Positions 48,365 through 56,828 of a stretch of DNA of 64,000 nt are shown here, in pieces (position 1 is the stretch's first letter; each line of letters begins with the position of its first letter). The stretch lies in assembly GCF_000316645.1 (NCBI RefSeq), contig NC_019684.1, forward strand, positions 6,397,501-6,461,500, read 5' to 3'. The notes under the pieces were generated by a model. That model worked only from the letters and a program-made list of their open reading frames with translations. It did no database searches and was not told the DNA's origin. Made by a program: the position numbers and the translations under genes. Origin of the DNA: Nostoc sp. PCC 7524 (lineage in GTDB: Bacteria; Cyanobacteriota; Cyanobacteriia; Cyanobacteriales; Nostocaceae).

Positions 48365-49108
48365 TTAATTATTCCTCGTCTAATGGAGAGGTTTTATTAG
48401 CTATAAAAGACTGGTAATTTTGCAAAATCTCATCATGGGCGCACAGGTTACTTCCGCCCGTGCGAATGAAATAAGATATTTGAGATAAATTCTTTTTTGG
48501 TATACCCTAATTAATTTACTAATTTCAAATATTTTTGATAAAATCTTCTGTCTTTCACTTTTGTTATCGCAGTGGTGGCAGCATTTGATAGAGTGCTGTA
48601 AAGGGCTTATTCTGCACAACTACATCCGTGAGATTTTGTTGGTTTTGCTGTTCGATACAACTCGTAGAAACCAGTAGTGACAATTCACATGAACTGAAAC
48701 TATTTCCCTTGGATATATTCATGTTTATTGTCTGTAATTCGTCTTGATTTTCCATAATTAATTGTGTTGATTAGGAAATCTATTAATGTTTCCAGGTTAT
48801 TCTGTCTGTACAGGAAAACAATTCAGTATCTTTACTAGATTAGGTATAAATTTTGCATAAAATTGAACGGGGTGAATATACAAGGGTGCGTCAGTATGAA
48901 TAATTTCTTGGTACAGCTAGGTTTTCTCGCACTGACGCACCCTACTAACCGTCAATTTGGAATAATTTATTTTTTGGTATTCCCCGATCGCTTGTCCCTT
49001 AATTTTTACCCAAGAAAACTTACCAAACTTAGATAAGTGGTTTATGCTCTGGCAGTATCTCAAGAGAAGCATCTCCACCTCTATTCAACCTAATTCCTAC
49101 AGATGTTT
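48365..49108. other. Intergenic region with inverted repeat; possible small ORF
   Basis: A 63-codon minus-strand frame at 48564-48755 (starting MENQDELQTINMN) has a peptide-like look with several Ser, Gln and Cys residues, but no ribosome-binding site; it is not called. A 12-bp inverted repeat lies at 48884-48942. The rest is AT-rich and holds no recognised gene. Confidence 0.5.
48884..48942. repeat. Inverted repeat (GGGTGCGTCAGT / ACTGACGCACCC)
   Basis: Perfect 12-bp arms with a 35-base loop, related to the element at 18598-18663. It is 170 bases after the end of the MalF-type gene (minus strand) and could end its transcript. Confidence 0.75.
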
Positions 49109-50017
49109 CTATACTTTCTCAACGCCGAAAAATCGCCGTTGTAGTAGGGTAACGGCGATAATTAGCACTGCTAATAAAAAGGCGATCGCAGCTGCATATC
49201 CCATCTGTAAATAGCGAAAAACATTTTGATAAATCAGCAGCACTACAGTGAGAGTGGCATTATTAGGCCCACCAGTACCACCAGAAAAAATATAAGACTG
49301 ATCAAATAATTGAAAAGTACCAATAATTCCTATTGCTACAACGAAGAAGGTGACAGGTTGAAGTATAGGAATAGTAATATAAATAAATTTTTGCCACCAA
49401 TTTGCACCATCTAATTCGGCAGCCTCATAAAGTTTCTGGGGAATATCTTGCAAAGCTGCTAAATATATCACCATGTAAAATGGTGCAGTTGACCAAATAT
49501 TCATAATCATAATGCCTTTGAGGGCAATGGCTGGATCACCCAACCAATTGTAAGTAGGTAGTCCGAAAAAAGCGAGAAAATCATTTAATAAACCATCAGT
49601 GTTATAAATCCACATAAAAATGAGGGTTAACACCGCCGAAGAAGTAACTGTTGGTAAAAAATAGAGGATACGCCACCAATTTTTAGCACGAATACCTGAG
49701 TTTAAAGTGACTGCCAAAATCAAAGCCAAAACAGTTTGAGTAGGGACAACAATGGCTACATATTCTGCTGTATTTCTCAATGCAATCCAAACCCTTGCAT
49801 CATCAACTAAGCGGTGAAAGTTACGCAAACCAATAAACTGATAATCAATACCACCTAAAAGTTGTACTTTATGTAGGGAAAGAAAAACAGCGTAAATAAT
49901 AGGTAGTAATACAAAAATTCCTAAAACCAGAATGGCGGGCATCATAAATATATACCCCATGAGGCTGTCTGTGATGTTCCACCTGTGGTGTCTTCTGTGC
50001 CTGCGGTTAAGAAACAC
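49109..50017 (-). CDS. Sugar ABC transporter permease, MalF-type
   Basis: 302 residues from a GTG start at 50017, with GGAGG eight bases upstream. A basic N-terminus (RRHRRHHR) precedes six membrane segments. The EAA loop is YEAAELDGANWWQKFIYI near 215-232. CUT1-family permease for sugars, working as a heterodimer with a MalG-type subunit. The only MalG-type gene near is at 41029, separated by four other genes. Substrate unknown. Confidence 0.9.
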   Translation of the reverse strand: MFLNRRHRRHHRWNITDSLMGYIFMMPAILVLGIFVLLPIIYAVFLSLHKVQLLGGIDYQFIGLRNFHRLVDDARVWIALRNTAEYVAIVVPTQTVLALILAVTLNSGIRAKNWWRILYFLPTVTSSAVLTLIFMWIYNTDGLLNDFLAFFGLPTYNWLGDPAIALKGIMIMNIWSTAPFYMVIYLAALQDIPQKLYEAAELDGANWWQKFIYITIPILQPVTFFVVAIGIIGTFQLFDQSYIFSGGTGGPNNATLTVVLLIYQNVFRYLQMGYAAAIAFLLAVLIIAVTLLQRRFFGVEKV

Positions 50018-50689
50018 AAATATACCTCCACTTGATCAGGGAATAGGGAACAGGGAACAATGAAAATGTAAAAGGTAAATTTAATTACTTTCTAAAGTAT
50101 GAAATTACTTGACATTATGCCCCTTCCTGGGATAGAGGCTTAACAAAATAAGTAAAGTTAAATTTTAGTCATTCACTGTTTCACACTCAAACTCATGATG
50201 GCTCCTGAAGATATATTTTAGGAGCTTTATTCAATGGTGAATCGAGAATATAGCAATCCGATTTGATTTCTGTTCGTTTAGCGTGGCGTAGCCAATTTAT
50301 TGGTGTAGGTAGGTGACAGGTGACAGGTGACAGGTGAGCCACTGCGGTGGACGGGTTCCCCGGCATATAGCAAGTGGCGAACCCCTTTAGGGGTGACAGG
50401 GAGCAAAGATTATCAGGCGTACTGTATTTATGTGCCAGCGCAGGCTACGCCAACAAAAATCAAATAGGAGTCCTATAGATATTTTCGATTGATACTGGGT
50501 TTTCTCAAAAAATAAATATTATTCCTAATATCTACCCTATAGATAAGAGAATTATTTTAAGTTTAATAGCCATGTTTTTAGATAGGAAAGATTAGCTAAA
50601 AATATTTACTATTCTCAATAACTTACTAAAGAATCTGAAGGCGGTCTATTGTTTACTGAATTTTTAATTAACTTAAAGGATTAATATCT
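50018..50689. other. Intergenic region with dispersed repeats and STRR
   Basis: Holds the promoter area of the MalF-type gene. A tract with four GGTGACA heptamers lies at 50308-50336, followed by a dispersed repeat (GCCACTGCGGTGGACGGGTT, AGCAAGTGGCGAACCCC) up to about 50400. A GCGCAGGCTACGCC word is near 50438. The last 200 bases upstream of the SDR gene are AT-rich. Confidence 0.6.
50308..50400. repeat. GGTGACA STRR joined to a dispersed repeat
   Basis: Tandem GGTGACA units run into GAGCCACTGCGGTGG and GAACCCCTTTAGGGG. The second part matches, in reverse complement, the repeat in the petE upstream region at 39800-39915. Confidence 0.75.
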
Positions 50690-51706
50690 ATGCAACTGAA
50701 ACCAATCAATCAGCAAGTTGTTTCAGTCGTTGGGGCTTCCAGTGGCATTGGTCGTCAAGCAGCCCTCCAATTTGCTCAACGGGGAGCAAAGGTAGTTGTC
50801 TCGGCTCGTAGCCAACCGGGATTAGAATCTTTGGTGAAGGAGATTAATGGCTTTGGGGGTGAAGCGACTCCTATTGTTGCCAATGTGGAGGTATTTGAAG
50901 AAGTTCAAGCGATCGCCAATAAAACTGTAGAATTTTACGGACGACTCGACACCTGGGTACACGTTCCAGCTATTGGGTTATTTGCCACCTTTGATAAAAC
51001 TACCCCAGAAGAATTTAAACACGTCATTGATGTTGATTTGATGGGACAGGTATATGGTGCAATGGCTGCACTCCCTCATCTCAAGCGTGAGGGTAGGGGG
51101 GCATTGATTCACATTTCTTCGATGGAAGGCAGGCGATCGCTACCATACCAAAGTGCCTATTCCGCCGCTAAACACGGAGTTGAGGGCTTTGTGGAAGCCA
51201 TGCGTCTAGAATTACAACATGAGAACTGGCCTATCAGTGTCACAAGTATCAAGCCAGCCGTAATCAATACTCCATTCTGGAATAATGGTTTGACAAAGCT
51301 AGGTGTCAAACCTGCCGGAATACCTCCTTATTATGATCCTCGATTGGTGGCTGATGCCATCTTGTATGCAGCCGAACATCCCACCCGTGACTTTTTAGTT
51401 GGGGATGCGGCTAAGGTATTAGATGTGCTGCAACGGCTGTCACCATCATTAGTGGATTCATTTTTGTTACGTGTTGCTTTCCCGATGCAACGGAGTTCTG
51501 AAGCCAAATCAGCAGATGCAGCCAATAATTTTTACCAACCTGTTGAAGAAGAAGACAGAATAGACGGTGACTTTAGTAATCAAGTCATACCCAGTATTAC
51601 TGATGCGCTCGATAAAAATCCCTTACTTCAGTGGGGAGCGATCGCTACTGGAGCTATCTTCGTATTACTAGCAATGGAAACATTTAAACAAAAAGGAAGT
51701 ATCTAA
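50690..51706 (+). CDS. Classical SDR oxidoreductase with C-terminal membrane tail
   Basis: 338 residues. The NAD(P)-binding GASSGIG is at residues 16-22. The catalytic Ser lies in LIHISSMEG and the YxxxK in YSAAKHG. A hydrophobic tail (WGAIATGAIFVLLAMETF, about 316-333) may anchor it in the membrane. The substrate is unknown. It stands alone, with long repeat-bearing gaps on each side. A TTAAAGGATT ribosome site lies upstream. Confidence 0.9.
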   Translation: MQLKPINQQVVSVVGASSGIGRQAALQFAQRGAKVVVSARSQPGLESLVKEINGFGGEATPIVANVEVFEEVQAIANKTVEFYGRLDTWVHVPAIGLFATFDKTTPEEFKHVIDVDLMGQVYGAMAALPHLKREGRGALIHISSMEGRRSLPYQSAYSAAKHGVEGFVEAMRLELQHENWPISVTSIKPAVINTPFWNNGLTKLGVKPAGIPPYYDPRLVADAILYAAEHPTRDFLVGDAAKVLDVLQRLSPSLVDSFLLRVAFPMQRSSEAKSADAANNFYQPVEEEDRIDGDFSNQVIPSITDALDKNPLLQWGAIATGAIFVLLAMETFKQKGSI

Positions 51707-52024
51707 ATAATACAGTAGATTTGATGTTTATGAGGTACAGCAACTAATTGAAAAGAGTAATGAATAATGAGTAGTGAGTAATGAGTAATGAGTAATGAGT
51801 AAGAAATTTACTCATTACTCATGATGTACCTCACTTAATTCAAAAGTGCTGTATCAATTTCCAGACTTAATACTGTCTTTTGATAGAGTAAAATACTCAA
51901 AATTTGAGTTGAATAGTAAGTGTTATAGCTGGTGAACCAAGTGATGAAAACATTTGGTTGTTATGAGATATCAGCTAGCAATTAGTATTCTTTGACAATT
52001 TAGATAATGAGGAGAAAAAAGCAA
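51707..52024. other. Intergenic region with GAGTAAT heptamers in both orientations
   Basis: The tract at 51763-51800 has tandem GAGTAAT/GAGTAGT heptamers. It is followed by AAATTTACTCATTACTCATGA, a partial inverse (51806-51824), so the region can form a hairpin and may end the SDR transcript. The rest precedes the DUF4383 gene. Confidence 0.6.
51763..51824. repeat. GAGTAAT STRR with inverted arm
   Basis: Four or more GAGTAAT-type heptamers followed by an inverted copy (ACTCATTACTCAT). The same heptamer recurs at 56168-56201. Confidence 0.75.
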
Positions 52025-52504
52025 ATGGAAAACATTAGCGCGGCTAGAACAACTGAGCGTTACTGCGCCTTAATTATAGGAGTTGTATTTTTGCTTTTGG
52101 GTTTAGCAGGATTTACCCCGGCTCTAGTTTCATTACCAGGAACAAGTGAATCTTATATTCCAGCCGATGTTGCTCCTAATGCCTACGCTGCGGGCTTTGG
52201 TTATATCTTTGGTTTATTTCCCACCAACTTTTTACATAACTTAGTACGCTGCGCTGTAGGATTGTGGGGCATAACTTCTTACACAAGTGCTAGCAGTAGC
52301 CGAATATTTAATCGTGCTTTTGCAGTTGCTTATTTGGTGCTGGCAATCATGGGACTATTGCCATTTGCCAAAACATTTTTTGGCTTCATGCCATTATTTG
52401 GTAACAATGTTTTGATTAATGCCCTATCAGCGATCGCTGCTGCTTATTATGGCATTGTCATGCCAGCAAAAGTAGCGGGTGTGAATGTGTCGCAAAATCT
52501 TTGA
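52025..52504 (+). CDS. DUF4383-family membrane protein
   Basis: 159 residues from the ATG at 52025 (MENISAART), because GAGGAG lies 11 bases before it; a frame from 52007 would place the ribosome site inside the gene. Four membrane segments lie near 15-35, 62-85, 100-118 and 122-145, with the family's FGLFPTNFLHNLVRCAVGLWGI segment. The family has no known function. It is convergent with the MtfA-like gene. Confidence 0.85.
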   Translation: MENISAARTTERYCALIIGVVFLLLGLAGFTPALVSLPGTSESYIPADVAPNAYAAGFGYIFGLFPTNFLHNLVRCAVGLWGITSYTSASSSRIFNRAFAVAYLVLAIMGLLPFAKTFFGFMPLFGNNVLINALSAIAAAYYGIVMPAKVAGVNVSQNL

Positions 52505-52525
52505 TATCTCATTTGTTGTTTAAAT

Positions 52526-53356
52526 TCACCCTTCAAGCCATTGTATAGGGTTTAATTGATAGTATCTTGCAAGTAGCTCATACAGTGCCGAATGCTCATG
52601 TAATAATTGCTGTGGCTTTTCAAAGAATGTCTCAGTCGCCACAGCAAAAAATTCGGCGGGATTAGTTGCGCCATAACTATCAATTACTGTTCTGATTCCT
52701 TTCTGAACATGATGACAAAGTCGTTGATATTCTGCTGTCATCACCCTAGACCAAATCTGATAATCTGATTTGTGCGGCAAAATAGGCACACCTTCAGCTT
52801 TACCATCTTCTTGATCTAACTGATGGGCAAATTCATGCAGCACCACATTATGTCCATCTCTCCAGTTTTGCGTATCTCGTTGTACCTGTTCCCAAGATAG
52901 AATTACTTGGTCTTGAGTCCATGATTCTCCTAATCTAGCATCACGTCTTTCTGAAATCACATAATCACTCACAGCAACGGTTTCATTCACAAAATACGTA
53001 CTGGGATAAATCAAAATTGAACGCAGTTTAGGAAAGTATCTGCTGCGTTCATTCAACAATAATAAACAGGCAACAGATGCAATAGTTAATTGCATTTCTG
53101 CCGTTACCTGTAATCCTCTACAGCCAATAAATTGCTTCTCTGCTAAGAATATTTGTATATGTCCTTGCAGCCGCTTACGTTCTGTAGCAGAAAGTTGCAG
53201 ATAAATAGGCAAATTATTCTCAATCATCGCATTCCATAAAAGCGGAAAGGGGCGCTGTTTAATCCGGGTTCTCCGTTTTTTGATGAGGATGGGACTAATA
53301 AAAATCACAGCGAGGATTATCCCTAGAATTAGAAAGAGAATAACTGCTTGCAACAT
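52526..53356 (-). CDS. mtfA: MtfA-like zinc peptidase
   Basis: 276 residues. One N-terminal membrane segment (about 5-25) and a catalytic domain with the zinc motif HEFAH at residues 174-178 (VVLHEFAHQLDQEDG). Family M90 (MtfA). In E. coli MtfA regulates the glucose PTS through Mlc, but cyanobacteria lack that system, so the target here is unknown. It lies 32 bases downstream of the large fusion gene on the same strand and is likely in one operon with it. Confidence 0.88.
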   Translation of the reverse strand: MLQAVILFLILGIILAVIFISPILIKKRRTRIKQRPFPLLWNAMIENNLPIYLQLSATERKRLQGHIQIFLAEKQFIGCRGLQVTAEMQLTIASVACLLLLNERSRYFPKLRSILIYPSTYFVNETVAVSDYVISERRDARLGESWTQDQVILSWEQVQRDTQNWRDGHNVVLHEFAHQLDQEDGKAEGVPILPHKSDYQIWSRVMTAEYQRLCHHVQKGIRTVIDSYGATNPAEFFAVATETFFEKPQQLLHEHSALYELLARYYQLNPIQWLEG

Positions 53357-53388
53357 ACATAAAAACTCTCTGCTCTAGTCCCTAGCCT

Positions 53389-55914
53389 TTAGATAATTAT
53401 TGCCCACATACTCAACCCCAAACCAATTGCTGCTAGGTGTTGCCATAGCATAACTCTAAATGGTCGTCGGGCAATTTTTTGAGTTAATACTATTGTTAAC
53501 AACACCGCAAAAATTAGGGTTGCACCTTGCAAAAAAGCAATGACGGCTGGATGGGCTACTAATATCGGTAATTGCTCACTACTTAAACCAAAAGTGGCAA
53601 ATGTCACAGGGATAATCTTCCCACCTTCACCTAACCCTAAGCGTAAGTAATGGGCTAAGTTACCTCCCAATACTAATGGTAAATAACCATAGGCAAGTTC
53701 AATAAATGATCGAGGCTGACGACGAACATTAAATAGTTTGATGCCACCGTAGGCAACAAATACAATCGCCGTCGGCATGATTAAAGCTAACAATGATATC
53801 CCCAAATGTAACCAAAATTGAGTTAAATCTAACTGTAACCCTAACAAAGCTTGCAATTCTGGTAAACGATGCAGATAAATTCCCCCTAATAGTAACAACA
53901 ACAACGCTACTTCATAGTTGTGGGGTACGTGAGTTGTCCACAGTTCAATGCCTGGGGGACGCAAGTTAAACTCAACGGAACGATGGGGACAGGCTTTTAA
54001 GCAAGTCATGCACAACACGCAATCTCGGTTATCTTCTAGCTGTGCGGGATGGGAATATAAGGGACAGCCATCAGTTGTCATTCCCTCACCTTTTTCGGGG
54101 CCGCCTTTATAACATTGATAGGTGGTACAAGTGGCAGAACAAATTCCCTGCTGCGCTCTTAATTCCGTCATGGAGAGTTTAGCAAATAAACCATTCATGC
54201 CACCGATGGGGCAAAGATAACGACACCAAAATCGCCGCTCGAAAATGGATGAAAAAATCATCGCTCCGGAGGTAATTAATAATAGCAAACAGGCGGAAAG
54301 ATAGGCGGTGTTTTCTAAATTCCAGAGTTCTTCCCAAAGGAAAATTAATGTAAATAAACCAAATAAAAACCAACCGCCCCATTTCTCAGCCTTTTCTCTT
54401 GGCCAACGTTTTAGTTGGCGCGGAAATAACCACAGAGATAATTTTTGGGTGATTTCGCCGTAAATCATGAAGGGACAGACAGCACACCACACCCGCCCTA
54501 AAAAGGGAAAGATAAATAAGACAATCGGCCACCACCAAGCCCAAAATAAATTTAAAGCAAAATTGCGATCGCGTGTTTGCGGCCCCACAAATAACACACC
54601 CACAATCAGCGCAAACGCCACCACCGTAAAACCATAGTTAATCCTATCCGGCCACCAATCACTCCGCAAAAATCGCCGCAACCCAGGATAGGCATTCAAC
54701 AAATTCACGCGAAATTGCTTTTTCTTATTATCAGCTGACCAAAAAATTTCTTCTGTTAGCTCCCTTCTCTCTCCTGCTTGGACAATTGCCCGTTCTACAA
54801 GGTTTTTCAACTCCTTGAGATTCCCAGGAAAATCATAGGATTGTAGACGGCGCAAAGCTTCTGGGGTAATGTGGGGTTTGGAAACTCCACGCGATCGCAC
54901 ATACAGACTGGTGTAATATTCTACCTGGGCTTTAATATCTGCCTTCCGTACCCTGAGCGGTGGCACTTTAATAATATGACCCACACAGCGTTCAATTTGA
55001 GACTGGGCTTTTTCGGAAACTATCAAAATTCTGGCTCTGCTGGTGCGGTGTGCCGTCGCTGGTTCTCCCGGACGCGTCACGGGGGTATATATCCCTGTTT
55101 TGAGTAACTCCGCCACCGCCGGTAATAACTCTGGGGGTAACTCCTGAATATTGTTTAAAACTAAAGTCCCTTCCCCTAACCATTCCAACAGTCCCGGTTT
55201 CCCAGCCGCACGTCCGAATAAATCTGCACCGCTAGTTTGCAAAATTCCACAGTTGATTTTAATTATCGGTTCGCGTCGTTTGGGAGAACTAAAGTGAATC
55301 AAGGCAGCAATATTATCTTTTTCTAAGCCAGGTTCGCCAAAGATTTCCACAGATTTCCTATCAGCTGCCGCCTCACGTATTTGTTCCCGCAACCGCACCG
55401 CGTAGCGACTTGTACCGACGATTCCCCGTTGTGCTTTAGTAACTAAATATGGACGCAAAGCTACAGAACGTTCTTGTTCGTAAGTTAACGCCGATGTCAC
55501 CTGCGCTAATTCCTGCGCCAGTTGTCGAGACACAGCCTGCATAATTTCGGGATACTGACTAACTAAGGTACTAAACTCAGCCGCCGGGATTACCCAGACA
55601 TGACATTCTGTCAGAGCAGTAATTGTGTATGGGGTTAACTCATCCAAAAGCAATTCTTTCAGGTTAATTACTGCACCCGGCAGGAAACCACAAGGGAAAA
55701 CTGGGTTATTTTTATTAGTGATCTCAGTTTCCAGTTGACCATTTACCAGAATATACAGTGCAGCTGGGGGAGTTCCTTCTTTAATTAAAGTGCTGCCTTG
55801 GGGTATGACTTGTTCTTGGATAAGAGGAGCCATCCCATCCAGCACCACAGGTGAGAGAATACCTAAAGTTGTACGCTCCTGTAGCCAGATAACCTTGTCT
55901 GGAGATGCCATCAT
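53389..55914 (-). CDS. Fusion: cNMP-like domain, inactive NtrC-type AAA, membrane polyferredoxin
   Basis: 841 residues. Residues 10-140 resemble a cyclic-nucleotide-binding domain. Residues 165-390 match the sigma-54-interacting AAA+ fold, including RARILIVS, PPLRVRKADI and DFPGNLKELKNLVERAI. But the Walker A loop reads GEPGLEKD (193-200), Walker B reads LVLNNI (251-256) where LFLDEI is usual, and GAFTGA is absent. From about 425 the protein is membrane-bound, NapH/NosR-like: WCAVCP (477-481), WCRYLCP (563-569), then Cys-rich ferredoxin motifs (CxxCMTCxxxCP at 632-643). Further membrane segments lie near 425-445, 455-472, 515-530, 540-556 and after 665. It probably senses and transfers electrons. 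Confidence 0.88.
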   Translation of the reverse strand: MMASPDKVIWLQERTTLGILSPVVLDGMAPLIQEQVIPQGSTLIKEGTPPAALYILVNGQLETEITNKNNPVFPCGFLPGAVINLKELLLDELTPYTITALTECHVWVIPAAEFSTLVSQYPEIMQAVSRQLAQELAQVTSALTYEQERSVALRPYLVTKAQRGIVGTSRYAVRLREQIREAAADRKSVEIFGEPGLEKDNIAALIHFSSPKRREPIIKINCGILQTSGADLFGRAAGKPGLLEWLGEGTLVLNNIQELPPELLPAVAELLKTGIYTPVTRPGEPATAHRTSRARILIVSEKAQSQIERCVGHIIKVPPLRVRKADIKAQVEYYTSLYVRSRGVSKPHITPEALRRLQSYDFPGNLKELKNLVERAIVQAGERRELTEEIFWSADNKKKQFRVNLLNAYPGLRRFLRSDWWPDRINYGFTVVAFALIVGVLFVGPQTRDRNFALNLFWAWWWPIVLFIFPFLGRVWCAVCPFMIYGEITQKLSLWLFPRQLKRWPREKAEKWGGWFLFGLFTLIFLWEELWNLENTAYLSACLLLLITSGAMIFSSIFERRFWCRYLCPIGGMNGLFAKLSMTELRAQQGICSATCTTYQCYKGGPEKGEGMTTDGCPLYSHPAQLEDNRDCVLCMTCLKACPHRSVEFNLRPPGIELWTTHVPHNYEVALLLLLLGGIYLHRLPELQALLGLQLDLTQFWLHLGISLLALIMPTAIVFVAYGGIKLFNVRRQPRSFIELAYGYLPLVLGGNLAHYLRLGLGEGGKIIPVTFATFGLSSEQLPILVAHPAVIAFLQGATLIFAVLLTIVLTQKIARRPFRVMLWQHLAAIGLGLSMWAIII

Positions 55915-55974
55915 GAGTTCCCTGTTTTCCCTGCTTGCTGTATAACAGGAATTATCCCTGAAAACAGCTATGTG

Positions 55975-56067
55975 ATGAGTGTATCGGATCTGCCTAATCT
56001 TTGGGTTCCCTTGGTGCTTTTGGGTTTAATCGTCTTGGCGGCGGTGTTTTTTAGTCGTAGCCGTTAA
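55975..56067 (+). CDS. Putative 30-residue single-pass membrane peptide
   Basis: ATG at 55975, stop TAA at 56065. The peptide has a short polar start (MSVSDLPN), a clear membrane helix (VPLVLLGLIVLAAVFF) and a basic end (SRSR). This fits the size and topology of small subunits of electron-transport complexes, but I cannot match a known one. It is divergent from the polyferredoxin fusion gene (start at 55914). No strong ribosome-binding site. Unproven. Confidence 0.42.
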   Translation: MSVSDLPNLWVPLVLLGLIVLAAVFFSRSR

Positions 56068-56828
56068 TTTATGAAGCTGGAAGCAGGGGTAGGCTGTTGA
56101 CTTTGATGAGATTTACCCATTTTTTATTCATACAGTTTTGGTGTCATCATCGGTGAACCAAATTAAATGAGTAATGAGTAATGAGTAATGAGTAATGAGT
56201 AAATTTCCCGTCGGAAGACCAATTATAGAATTAACAAACACGAGTTTGAATAAGCAAAAAGCCTTTTTAATTAATCATTTTGTTATTTTCTGCAAGCAAA
56301 CGGCAGTTTGTTAACTTATTTGAACCAAATGCTTTTTCATTTCAGTATTTTCTGCAAGCAAACGGCAGTTTGTTAACTTATTTGAACCAAATGCTTTTTC
56401 ATTTCAGTATTTTCTGTAAGCAAACGGCAGTTTGTTAACTCATTTGAACCAAATGCTTGCTTGTTTCAGTAGATTGCGTATTCATTTTTGTGTTTGCTTA
56501 AAGAAACAGCCGTTTACTTTCTGATTTGCGTAATTCACGTACTCATACTCATAGTAATTCTCTCAAATGTGATACCTACGGTAAGTTACGATCATACTCA
56601 ACAAAAAAATTCACAAATCGTTGTAATAATTACATCGCAATCAATTGACGATCGCGTTAGTAAAGGTTAGCTTAGTGCTTGCTTTTATACAAGCCATACT
56701 CACTGTCAGTAAGTAAGTTGTTGTCAAGATTATTAATTAATTTTTCATGGTTCTTAATTCATACCAGTAATTATTTCTGGCGAATTAACTCATATATACC
56801 AAGTCTGCATTTACCTGAGAATTAAAAC
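56068..56828. other. Region upstream of the RTX gene, with two repeat types
   Basis: Holds GAGTAAT heptamers (56168-56201), three 62-bp tandem repeats (56285-56470) and about 350 bases of AT-rich leader before the RTX gene. After the array, a degenerate inverted relative of the repeat core is near 56490-56515 (TGTTTGCTT and AGCCGTTTAC). The frame at 56488-56670 lacks protein character. Confidence 0.6.
56285..56470. repeat. Three tandem 62-bp direct repeats
   Basis: Units start at 56285, 56347 and 56409, each with the words TTTCTGCAAGC, CAAACGGCAGTTTG, GTTAAC and GAACCAAATGCTT. Copies 1 and 2 are identical over nearly all of their length; copy 3 differs at a few sites. CAAAC-GGCA-GTTTG can form a hairpin, and GTTAAC is palindromic. 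There are no spacers, so it is not CRISPR. Confidence 0.85.

Noticed and set aside
48564..48755. A 63-codon Ser/Gln/Cys-rich peptide as a possible bacteriocin precursor
   Set aside because: No ribosome-binding site, no leader motif and no modification enzymes nearby.
53389..55914. Sigma-54-dependent transcription activator
   Set aside because: GAFTGA and Walker residues are missing, there is no C-terminal DNA-binding domain, and the rest is a membrane iron-sulfur protein.
56285..56470. CRISPR array
   Set aside because: The repeat units abut with no spacers, are 62 bp long and number only three; no cas gene is near.
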